Shown here: piece by piece, positions 41,001 to 51,700 of the stretch
Numbering within the stretch: the stretch's first letter is position 1
Layout of the letters: each line of letters opens with the position of its first letter
Assembly: GCF_040436345.1 (NCBI RefSeq)
Contig: NC_133216.1
Span: forward strand, 18,543,292-18,607,291
Direction of reading: 5' to 3'
DNA length: 64,000 nucleotides
Source of the DNA: Pagrus major
Lineage: Eukaryota; Chordata; Actinopteri; Spariformes; Sparidae
Program-made: the position numbers and the translations under genes
The notes under the pieces: model-generated
Databases searched by the model: none
What the model saw: the letters and a program-made list of their open reading frames with translations, nothing else
Told to the model about the DNA's origin: nothing

Positions 41001-44000
41001 CCAAATGTAGCTTGTGAGCACTAAGCAGGCCTGTTTACCAAAAGCGACCGTTGGAAGGCGCAGTGGTCGGCTGCAGCGAGCTGCCTGAAGGTGTCCTCGA
41101 CCAGGTGAGTTCGTCTCAGAGTTAGCTGGAAGACCGGGGCAGGGGGAGAGCTTACGGGATCTTTCAACAATGCTTTAGGCATCATCAAAGACCATTCGTG
41201 GATTAAATGGTGCGCTCCCTGTAATTACAAAGACCAGATGGAAAGAAAGTCTAATATAATCATACAGAACATTAGATAGATAGTCAGTAACATTAATGCT
41301 CAAATTAAAAAAACACTGCTAACCATATTATGAAGTATCTGTAATGTAGACATTCAGTAAAACAATCTATTTAATATATAATATACCTTCATTATGAACG
41401 AGAAGACGTTAAAGACCTCCACTTTGCGGACAAGAGTGAACAGGAATGGGTAGCGGCAGAAAATGGCGGGTGTGATCTCGTCATCCTTAAAAGAAAATAA
41501 TCAGTGATTTATCAAGAAATAATTTCAGTAAGCAGGGTCATCTGAAATAATGCAACACTGTGTACAGTACTGTATGTTTTTACCTCTACTTTAGAAAGGT
41601 CCTGCCAGTTCCTGATGTCTGCGGCCGGCTCCACACAACTACTGATTTCCTCAATGTAAAAGGTGCTCAGTGGGACTTTGTAGGACTTTCCAGCTTTATT
41701 TGCCTGTCAGCAAAACATATATATTACATAAAAACGTAATCAGGACACCATCTAAAGGTCTGAGAACTCGTAATGGGCATAAGTCATTATTGTTAAATAG
41801 TTTTGTATAGTTATATAATTTTATAGGCTTAACAATTAATCACTTAATTAAAAAATCATCAATTAATCAGCAGTGAGACTACTTATAGTCTAAGTGATTA
41901 AGTTGTTAACTCTGATTACATAAAAGAACAGATGTCGGTCAGGATTCCTTTAAAAAATGACAATATTATGGTGGAGGGAATTCCCAAACTGTAACAATTC
42001 AGACGTAATGTAGGTGCTAACTACAAACAAAACTCACTACAAAAAGCTCCAGCACTTAACCAACTGATGACTACAATAAAAACAAACAGCACTGACTTTG
42101 TAGAGCAGCTTGAGGACTTCCAGCAGGTATCTGACTCCCGGGTTGTGAGTTACCAACAGGCCATTTTTCAGCATGAAGGCCAGGGCGTTTTTGAACACGA
42201 GGATGTGCTTCTCTAGTATGGAGGGTGTCAGGGAAGACCACCAGTCCTCTGCAGAACAGAAAACACACACAGTGTAACCACACTGTAAGACCTACATCAA
42301 GTGAATATGTCACATTTTTTAAATTTATTAAGAGCAGTGTATAGTTTTATATTAAAGATATATTATATTATACTATCCCCTCCAAATTGACAATACAGTG
42401 GACAAAATAATTAAAGTTTGCTGTAGTTGTTTACTTAGTGTTGTGCGATTTCTCTCATTCAGATCAGCGATAACGATTGCCAACACCAGCGCGTCATTCA
42501 TGACATGAGAGTCTTCTTGGAGAAGGGGACACGTCAGCAGAATCAGGATGATCTCTGGTGATTTCAGGGAAGTGGTCGAAGCCACAAGCATATCAATCAG
42601 GTCTTTAAGGTTGATCTGTACGGAGAGGATATATATTTCACATTGCAGTGTACACAGCATGCATTTGTTTGTAAGTTAATAAATGAGTGTAGGTCATGAC
42701 TGAACATTACGTGGGACAAGTTTGCTCATTCAGTCTCAAAAGAACAAATAATCTCAGTGATGTATGAAAATGGTTCAATTTATGTTCTCAACTGATTGTT
42801 TGATCCACGGTACAGCCAGCAGCTGGTCGAAAACTCGGCTCGCTGCCTCAAGGTCCACAGTCAAGGCGCCTGCTGCTGATGGACGCCCACTGTTACCAAA
42901 AGCGAAGTATTAAAACAAAGTCTCAGTACCAATATGGATAATTTACATTTAAATGATCTTTTCATTCTTAAGCTCACACTCATAATCTTAACATAATAAT
43001 ATCTTTCAAAAAAAGACCCACTTAGCCTTCGTGAAACTCGCAACAAGACTTGAACTTGTGAAAAACATCGAAGATATTTCTCTGTTGAAAAAGGAAGACA
43101 TAAACAGGTCGTCTTACAAACACTGTACTTACTGCATTTGAGACGGACATTTCACATGTGCACTTGCATAATTATGTACAGCAGTAATACTTAAGGAGAA
43201 AAGACGGACCTCTTCGCCTCAGGGCTGCCGTGTCTCATTGTCAGCCATGTTTGTAGTTTTGTCTCATCCAGCCGCCCAGTTATCTGTCCTCGATCCAAGT
43301 TCTTAAAAAAATAGACAGACTTAAGATAGCACTTTAAAGCTAGACAACTTAATGAACATGACAAAATAGTCATTTATAGTTCAAATTCATCTGAACAATG
43401 TTTGTACATTAAATCTGGGTAAAATATAAAATATATGTTTAACATTACCTGTAGTGGTGAAGTGTAAGTGAAGTTTGTACTCCACCCAGCTGATATCTTC
43501 AGGTCTGCTTAAACAAATGAAAAATAACTTCTATATGCTTTTCCCACACCACAAGATTTGAAGTAAATATACTTAAATATTAATTTAAGTGAATGGTTTA
43601 CTGCTAACTGTTAAACATGTCTGAGGAACTGTCCAAGAATAAGGACTATCTTTAACCTTAAAACTTCATTTAATAGTCCTTGGCAGCCAAAGTACTCTCC
43701 TGGAGTAAATGTGAGTTTGAGGAGGGAAATGTGAAGAAGATGAAGGTCAGATCCACCCAGAACGCCTCATTTAAATCTACTGAACACCACACTGCCCATC
43801 CATACACACCCTTGGGTATGTCTGCTGCGCTGTCAGTCGTCCATGGAATTTGTACCAGCGTGGGAGTCAGACTGTCCTCTGTTTGTCCCGTCCCAATCTG
43901 ACCTTTGGCCCCATTTCCAAAAGCCCACAGCTGGCCAGACAAGCCCAGCACCAGAGTGTGACGTCTGGGAGACAAGAGACAGTTGTGAATTAGATGAGAA

Positions 44001-47000
44001 ACTTAATATGATGTTAAAGTATTTAATGAACTTATGTTACATCTCAGTTTCAGTGATTACATACACAGCCTCCAAGTTTTTACCTGCCACATGAAATCTG
44101 TGATGCGGGGCCGTCCAGACCGTCGACCAGTCTGGGTTTCAGTTCATCAGCAGAGGAGTTGTGACCGAGCTGACCGTAGCGTCCCTCTCCAAAAGTAAAA
44201 ACCTCGCCATCCTAGAAATCACAGCATAATTTTGTCACATTCTATTAATCAACCCAACATATACAGCTAAAGCTGAAGGGATTAGTGAAGTATGTACCTT
44301 TGTTAACACAGCAGAGTGAGCCTCTCCACAGCTTATGAAGGAGACACCCAGAAGTCTGAGGGCAGGGACCACACAGATGTTGAACCGGCCTGTTAAAGAT
44401 GACAAGAAATGAAAAACGAAAAAGAATGATTATGCGCAGAATGAGTTCTGATAAATTTCATGAAATATATAATCAGGAGGTTTCTATTCATGATCTTCTG
44501 CGTGTTAAACGTGAACAAGTGAGTTTGTGACCGAGCTGAAGTCAATTATTTATACCCTTCTCATCCACCCTGTTGAGCCCCAGCTGGCCAGATTTGTTGG
44601 CCCCACAGCAGTACACCAGGCCCGGGAGTGTGAGGAACAGAGTGTGGGTCGCTCCGGCTGAAATCTGGGTCACCGCTACGCCGGTCAGAGCACACACCAG
44701 GTAAGGTGTGCACTGCAATGACACCTCCTTCCCCAGGCCCAGCTGACCATGACTGTTCAAACCCCAGGAGAAGACATCTCCCCCTGAAAGTGGAAAATAA
44801 TGAAGATTAAGAAATAAATAATTAATCACAAAGTTTTGACACGCTATCGGTATGATGGAAAACACGTCATGTTAACATTTAACTGTATTTTTTATGTTCT
44901 TCATATCTTAACAATAAAAGCTGAGCTCATTGATGACTCACAATACGTACACCATCATAAACTATATTTAAGCAACAGAGGTAATTACTGAAACATATCA
45001 GTGTAAAAATTAGCTATTTTTATTTAAGAAAAACATTTTCACATAACACAGGCGGTATTAACAGGAAGTTTGTACCCTTGAATATTAAAGAGTATTTCAA
45101 GAAAATTAAGTTTCCTCTCAGTAAACTCATTTGTCAGACCATCTACTCTATCTACAAGGGAACCTGTGCTGCAAGTATTTTGTTTTTATCTCATACTTGT
45201 CCTAAGAAAATGCTGACACACAACTTACTGCAAACATGATCACAGATGAGATTTGACTATTGACTGGTATGTTGTGTGTGTCCATTGTTGTACCTTTAGT
45301 CAGTGCCAAGGAGTGGGTGTTTCCACAAGCAACTTGAATCACTGATATTGGCATTGGTATGGGCACCCGTCTGCAACAATAGGTCAAAAAATTTAAAAAA
45401 GCTGATTTTCAGTGATAAGTTTGCATATTCAAATATTCTACAGACTGAGATCTTGCCTGGGTTTGTGACATTTGCACAGTAGATTTGCTCCTAATCCGAG
45501 CTGTCCATCGTCTTCTGCCCCCCAGGAGAACACATGTCCTGATGCACAAACAGCCAGACTGTGGTCCTGACCACACGCCATCGACACCACATCACCCAGC
45601 CCCTCCACACGGGCTAAGAGAGGATGACAGAGGATCACAAATAGAAACACACACGGTGATAACAAGTGTAAATTACATATATCTAAACAACAACTAACTT
45701 CAATACAATACTAATCAGCTTTAACCTAAATGCAAACCTAAAGTTGGTGCCAATGTTAAGTTCTTATTCAAAGCAGTGAAAAACAACTTTACCTTTACTG
45801 AAATACTGTATGTTGAGGAACTTGTCCTCTACTTTTATTTATTTTTTATTTATTTTCTATTTTGTTCTATCGTTTTATGCAACTTTTTACCTCTACTCCA
45901 CTGTTTTTGACATTGTTTAGTTACTTTTAAGATTTCACATCAAATCAACTGTAAATTATGAATTGTTATAAACGATCCAACACCAGTAAATCAAAGGTGT
46001 AACATGTAAGAATTGGCCACCAAACAAGGGGTAGTATATCACCAAAGTAACCGCTAACTGTTGCTAATTGTGGCCGCCGTTAGCTATCTAGCTCAGTTAG
46101 CTGTGCAGCTACCGATCCAGACTGGGAGCTCGGAGTGGGATTATGTAACAGGATGGGCCGGGGCTAGCTGGTTAGCATGCTAACTTCAGTAGAGCATCTC
46201 TGCAACACAATACATATTTGTCTTTGACGTAATGTCAACACTGCTATTCTTCACTTCTGTTGAAGTTAATCTTTCAGTTTTTCAAACGAAAATTGCTACA
46301 TATTGTTCCTTTAAGTTCCACCTCAGCCTGCTACAACTAGATGTTGCTTACATGTTAATGTATCAATAATTAAATAATATATTATAAAAAGCGTATATAA
46401 TAATATAACATAAAAAAGGAACCATTCTGCATAGTTGGTATTTTTATTTTTCATAATTTAATCATATTTCAAAGACAATGTATGTCTACTTAAAGGGGCA
46501 ATATGTAAGAATTTGCATTTCTTGAATGCAACATTTGCAATATTTTTTACCTTTACTTAATTAAATGACCTCCAATTATGACTGTATGAGCCTGTTCACT
46601 CGTTTTCACGTTCACCTATAGTTTGAAGCTCGTCAGACTACACATCAGACATCAGAGCTGATGAACGCCTCAGTCTCTTGAATGTCCAACATACCCACCT
46701 GCACTTGAACTCACCGCATATTGAAGCGCAGTTGTGTTTAACTTTCGTTATCTGGAGCTTCAAGAAAGAAACGAAACTGAAGCTCAGCTCAATTAATCAA
46801 CCTGCGTAATGTTTACCGAGGCTGATTTATGGCTCTCGATGGAGGCAATAAACAACTCATTAGGTTGTCAGCCCAACAGAATAAAGATAAAGTGAGTTCA
46901 CGAGACAGACTCATGAAGAGGAACCACAGAAAGTCAAATAGCTTAGCTGAAGGCTACATTTCACGGTCATGGGGGAAAAAGTTAATGTTAAATAAAAAAC

Positions 47001-47333
47001 TAAGTTGACTATTTTAACGGCAAACATGCTCCAAAAAGTTACTGTACGTGGATATTTTCTTATTACGTCGACACTTTTCCTGAAACAGTATCATTATTAT
47101 CTCCTACCTGGTGTCCGTCCATCTTTACATCTCTTTCGGCCGAGCTGGCTCTGTGAGTTGTGTCCGCAGGATAAAACTCCTCCATCCTTGGTGCGGAGTA
47201 AAGTGTGCTGGTCCCCGCAGCAGATGTCGGTGATGACCCCGGAGACGGACCAGGACACCGGGCTGAGGGCTGACTGTGGACCGAACTGTCCACTGGAGCT
47301 GTCCCCCCAACAGTACAGCTGCTGTGCGTGCAT
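38053..47333 (-). CDS. small HERC-family E3 ligase (RCC1 repeats + HECT), 23 exons
   Basis: HERC3/4/5/6-type enzymes transfer ubiquitin, or ISG15 in mammalian HERC5, through a HECT cysteine. Exons, 5' to 3': 47108-47333, 45457-45613, 45294-45370, 44556-44783, 44298-44389, 44084-44211, 43810-43964, 43449-43504, 43210-43301, 43022-43081, 42793-42889, 42435-42615, 42097-42248, 41584-41703, 41387-41485, 41039-41218, 40472-40612, 39526-39692, 39274-39340, 39115-39185, 38783-38966, 38441-38543, 38053-38291. They sum to 3,072 nt, 1,023 aa, the usual small-HERC length. RCC1-type blades ([28 protein letters not shown]) fill residues 1-370. HECT begins near 669 ([15 protein letters not shown]). The catalytic Cys is at about 982, in [15 protein letters not shown]. 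Intron 2 uses a GC donor. Which HERC it is (3, 5 or 6-like) is not settled. Confidence 0.95.
40700..40942. repeat. possible degraded DNA element in HERC intron 16
   Basis: The stretch includes GCATTATGGGTAGCGTAGGA, typical of fish repeats, and ends ATATCCCT next to TTTAA, like the right ends of the TTAA-flanked family. A left end was not found, so this is tentative. Confidence 0.3.
42000..42046. repeat. MITE fragment in HERC intron 13
   Basis: TAATGTAGGTGCTAACTACA followed by AACAAAACTCA matches the interior of the TTAA-flanked element at 58147-58493 (58260-58292) with almost no mismatch. The ends are missing here. Confidence 0.6.
45785..45990. repeat. inverted copy of the dispersed 'AGTAAAAGTA' repeat
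   Basis: TACTCCACTG, TTTAGTTACTTTTAAGATTT and CACATCAAATC are reverse-strand versions of motifs in the 48255-48700 copy. It abuts the element at 45995-46310 in HERC intron 1. Confidence 0.45.
45995..46310. mobile_element. TTAA-flanked MITE-like element in HERC intron 1
   Basis: The left end AGGTGTAACATGTAAGAATTGG and the right end (reverse complement AGGAACAATATGTAGCAATTTT) are inverted relatives. TTAA lies outside the right end (46311-46314) and a mutated TCAA outside the left (45991-45994). The interior has several GCTAGC/GTTAGC motifs. It is 316 bases, non-coding. Confidence 0.75.
46494..46530 (+). mobile_element. left end of another TTAA-flanked element
   Basis: AGGGGCAATATGTAAGAATT starts directly after TTAA (46490-46493), the same terminal motif as the element 180 bases upstream. 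No right end is found before HERC exon 1, so the copy is truncated or its other end has decayed. Confidence 0.6.
46764..46780 (+). promoter_or_regulatory. IRF/ISRE-like GAAA cluster in HERC intron 1
   Basis: GAAAGAAACGAAACTGA holds three GAAA cores, close to the interferon-stimulated response element (GAAANNGAAACT) but with one-base rather than two-base spacing before GAAACT. It lies about 330 bases downstream of exon 1. Interferon control fits mammalian HERC5/6, but this is a weak single match. Confidence 0.3.
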
Positions 47334-48010
47334 GTCTTCACCTGTCCCCGGTCAGAAGTGGACTGATGAGGTGAAGTCTTCTCTCTGTGATGGGCACCTT
47401 GATGCTGCATTCAAGTGCCGTCGGAAGTATTACAATCACTATCGGAAACACGCATTTGAACCACTCACTCTGAGAGTGTAGCGTATTGTATTTGGTCTTT
47501 TGTAGAAGTTAAGATATCTAATGTGATTATTAAGTTTTTTATTCTTACAATTTGTCCTTTATTTTCGACCAACAGCGAGTAATGCACGACGAACAGCGTG
47601 TAGGACTGAAGTGCTGTAATTTACGAGCATACCAGGTAATTTTGAAGGCAGCATGAGAGATCCCGTCTCATTGGATATTTAAAACTAAACCATTAAGAAG
47701 AATAAGTTTTTATATTGAGGTTGAACTGACAAAATAAACAAAATAAGGTCATATTATCAGTTAATAAAAGGTCAATAATAATCAGTAATTTTAACTGACA
47801 AAAAATGTGATGTAAGCAGGTGAAAGTGTCATTGCTTTTTAAAACAGAAACAGACAAACAAGGAGGTTAGACCAAATTATTTTATTTCAAATACATTTGT
47901 CAAGTTGATCTCTGTACATGTAGTAGACGTGGCACAGACTGATCAGCTGTGGTTTTGTTTTCACAAAAGTTGCATTAACACAGAAATGAAACTGTTTCAG
48001 CAGGGCGGTG

Positions 48011-48040
48011 CATCATCATCACCAACATCATCATCATCAT
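48011..48040. repeat. (CAT)n trinucleotide tract
   Basis: Two CAT runs broken by CACCAA. Confidence 0.8.
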
Positions 48041-48254
48041 GGGTTCAGACAAGCTGAAACTGAAACAATGTGTGTTGCAGTTTTCAGAAAATGGTGTGGT
48101 CCGTTTAGAAACATCTATCACCTGTTCCACAGGGGTTGAGAACAAATAGACACATGCAGTTTGTTTATTTATAGGTCAACATATACATCCAGTAGGCAGT
48201 ATACACAAACTACAAATTAATCACTTTATGTGCTATCACATTTATTATCTCATA

Positions 48255-48700
48255 CAGTCCTGCAAAAAAGTACCCAAAAGTCATACTTGAGTAAAAGTAA
48301 AGATACTGTGTTAAATATTCATCAAAGTATCAAAATTACATGTAAGAGTAAATTACACAAATATTTACATGTACAGTATGTACTGTATACTATGGGTTGA
48401 CCGATTACGGCCCTGTCCGATTATTTGATCTGATATTCAGCATTTTACTGGTTATCAGAATCAGTGTTTTTCTTTTTATCCAACTAAGGATAGATTAAAT
48501 GAATTTTTAAAAATGCGCTACTTTGGTGCTTATACAGCATGCAATCTGCAAAGTAATTGGTAACTAAGGATATCAAATAAATGTAGTGAAGTAAAAATTC
48601 AATATTTGCCTCCAAAATGTAGTAAAATAGAAGTATAAAGTAGCAGAAATGTGGGAATACTCCAGTAAAGTACAAGTACCTACAAATTGTACTTAGTTAG
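48255..48700. repeat. nested dispersed repeats
   Basis: The outer element has CATACTTGAGTAAAAGTAAAG at the left and TACTCCAGTAAAGTACAAGT at the right. Between them, about 48390-48535, sits a different segment (GGGTTGACCGATTACGG, CCGATTATTTGATCTGATAT) that I recognise as another common fish repeat. One insertion within another is the simplest reading. Confidence 0.6.
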
Positions 48701-48740
48701 CATTAGCAGTCCGACAGTCCAATGACAGTGTACAATAATC

Positions 48741-51700
48741 TTAAGGCCATGTGATATTGGGGGTCGGTAACGGTAACCAGCTGTATGGTGCTCTGTCAAA
48801 AGGGCATTGCTTCAACTGACCATTCAAACGATCTCTTGGCCTGACGGACTCCTCCCCATCATCTAAAATAAAGTAAACACCTACAGACCCGTCCTCAAAG
48901 CCCACAAACACACGCTGCTCACACACAACCAGAGTCAACGGACTCTTACACAGACACACACTTCCTATTCTTTCCCCATCTGCGAGTCGTACGACTGAGA
49001 GGACTGGCCTCGCATGCACACAGCTTTTCTCCAGAGTGTTGAAGTGGGATACTAAGGCTGCGTAGCATCCAGTTTTATCCAAACAAGCTTTAGTGACAGG
49101 ACCTTCAGCCTTGAATGAGCACAGCCTGACCTGAGATAGGTCCAAGAGTTTGATGTCTTCATCTTCAGTGGAGAGCAGCGCAAAGCTCCCATTAGATGAC
49201 ATCTGGAAGACTTGTGGCTGACAGTTAAACGCATAAGGCAGAAAAAAGTGCCTGCACACCGTTTCTTCTGCTACCTTCCAGGTGTACACTGCCCCTGAGG
49301 CGGCCATCACCACCACAAAGTCTGGGTGCTCTGAGAGAGTTTGGAAAGCGACGACATGCTCCGAGCTTGCCACGCAGGAGAAACGCTTGCTGATCGAGCC
49401 TGACCACAGACTGGCAGCTAACAAGTCTCCGCTGCGAAGGCCAATAAGGAAGGTGCTTTCAGGTGACACCTGGGCGTCAGATAGGTACAGGTGTATGCTG
49501 CACACAATGCTCCCTTGTTCCAGCTTCCAAACCCTGGACAACTGTCGTTCAGAAACACTCACCCCACAGTTACTATTCGGGGTGATCAGGATGTCTGTCG
49601 CTCTGCTGCCACTCATACGTAGGATGTTCTGACCTGATTCTGTCTGCCAAACATGAATATCCCCTGATGAGAGTGTCACAAGGTGGATGTCATCAGGAGA
49701 AAGACGCAGTTTTTCCACAGGACCATCATGTAGGAAGCCTGCATGTGGAAGTCCTGTGTCTAAACCCCATCTCCACACTGTCTCTGACCCATCAGTGGTG
49801 TAGAACCACTCCCCTGTTTGTTCGACCACCACTTCTTTCACTCCACGGCGCATTTTCAGAGCTGCACCTGCAGCGCCTATCGCCTCAGAGTCCCACACTG
49901 TGAGGCAGCCGTCATGAGCGACACAAATGACACCTGAGGCTGTTCTGAGGAGCGTACCCGGCTGATTGTTTGTCTCTAAGGAGAGCACGCACTCCCCTGT
50001 GCTGACCCTCCACACCAAGACTAGAGGATCTAACAAAGCCAGGAAAAGGTGGCCTTCCTGGGAGAGAACAGCTTGAGAGAATGCCCTCCCCTGAGGAGCT
50101 AAGAACTGGTCCCACAGCTCCCAGTCACATGTATCCCACAGGGTAACCTGGTGAGACTGACACACCAATAAAGTGTTGATTTCATCTGAGTGATCTGTAT
50201 TGAGGATGTTGTTAGATTTATCCCCTGTAAAGGTTTCTTTGACACGTCTGGGTGGTTGTGTTTTCGCATCCCAGAGGATCACATCTCCCGTCCTGTCAAC
50301 ACATGCCAATTCCTTCTTATCTTCACAGAGGATCATCAGTGCAACTGCATTGTGATTAGGGTTTGAACAGGTGCTAAGGAGACCGCCGGTGTTCGTGTCA
50401 AATATGGACACTGTGCCTTCCTCGTGCCCACAGTACATGTAAAAGCCATTAGAGGAGCAAACCAAACAGGTCACAGAGCTCTGGCACTGGAAATGAGTCA
50501 TTGTCTCAGTATAGACATCATAAGCACTCACAAAACTCTGATCTTTCCACCACATGAACAACTTTTTCTGACATGCAACAAACCCTTCCATTCTTTTCGG
50601 TATTTCTTGGCTTGACTTTGGTTCAAACTCGAGCTGCTGAAACACTTCTGGGCCTGTCACGTCCCACAGAAAAAGCTTGTTGCATTGCGTAGAAAGCAGC
50701 ACGAACTGTCCGCTACTCTTCACTCCTGCAAACTTCAGCTCCTTCTGCTCACAGCTCAGTGATAGTTTGAGTACCTCACACCCTGAGCCTTTCCAAAACC
50801 ATGCCGTTCCATCATCCATGACCTCTGCGACAATACCACATTCTGCCTGAGCTACTTCCACAACAGAAGCTTCCCTGGTTTTGGCATCATGCTTTAAACA
50901 CTGAACAGAGGGAACAGAGGAAGGAGCAGGGCAAAGCGCTACACCTAATCCGCTTCTTCTTTCCTTCCTCTCCTTTCTGATTTGTCTGACAAAACCCTCA
51001 AGTGCAGGAAATGCCTCCAGATAAGGGAGGAGGCTCGTCTCCATCAGTGTGGACAGCAGCAGCGGTGAGCTCTGCAGTAAGCAAGCGCAAGACTTCAATA
51101 TGCTTGCTATGAGGGCTCTTTCCCTTGAAAAACGGCAGTGGGATGACCCCTCGTCACCTTCCAACATGGCTACCAGATCTCCCAGGAGTCCTGCTCGAAC
51201 CATAGCCTGGTGAAACCCCAAAGACATCAACAGCCCACGCTCCAACTTCTCCCTTTTGTTACTTTCCTGCAAGTGATGCGGCAATTCTAAGACCTTCCTC
51301 AAGTTCACTCGGCCGACCTCTTCGGAAGAAGAGTTGAAGATAAACGGCTGGTTGGGAGGCTGCCTGTTGATGTTAATATCCATTTGGGTGGTGTCCTTGC
51401 TTGGTGAAGAATTCTGGTTTACAAGAAGTGGTTTAGCACATCCACAAGCCCATCGGCCACTGAAATAGTCCGCCATCACCGAATGCATCTCCCTCCTCGC
51501 CTCAAGAGTGCCTAAATACCTCTTAAGCACGACCAGCTTAAAATGTCTGCTCACCCAGGACAAAACATGCAACCCTGCAACTGTCCTCCTGATAAGAAAC
51601 CTCCTCAGATCCAACAGAAGTCTCTCTACATCGATTTGCGGGACCCTCATACTGTAGGAAGGGCTCTCACTTAGTTGAATGTACTCCGACAGCACCTCAT

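Larger units (their letters stand above)
47334..48740. other. intergenic gap between HERC and the NWD2-like gene
   Basis: It contains the HERC promoter and 5' UTR (47334 to about 47600) and the 3' UTR of the NWD2-like gene. A (CAT)n tract lies at 48011-48040, and a nested repeat at 48255-48700. Minus-strand AATAAA candidates lie at about 48164 and 47884. No other gene is seen. Confidence 0.5.

Noticed and set aside
43670-43809. Open frame continuing past HERC exon 7 to a stop
   Set aside because: The reading leaves the RCC1 pattern after IPKG, and a donor at 43809 joins in frame to 43504, restoring the repeat as [11 protein letters not shown].
47005-47481. 158-codon plus-strand frame opposite HERC exon 1
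   Set aside because: It is a shadow of the HERC exon on the other strand and does not resemble a known family.
49282-49903. Plus-strand frames of 78-116 codons within the WD-repeat exon
   Set aside because: They are antisense shadows of the large NWD2-like exon.
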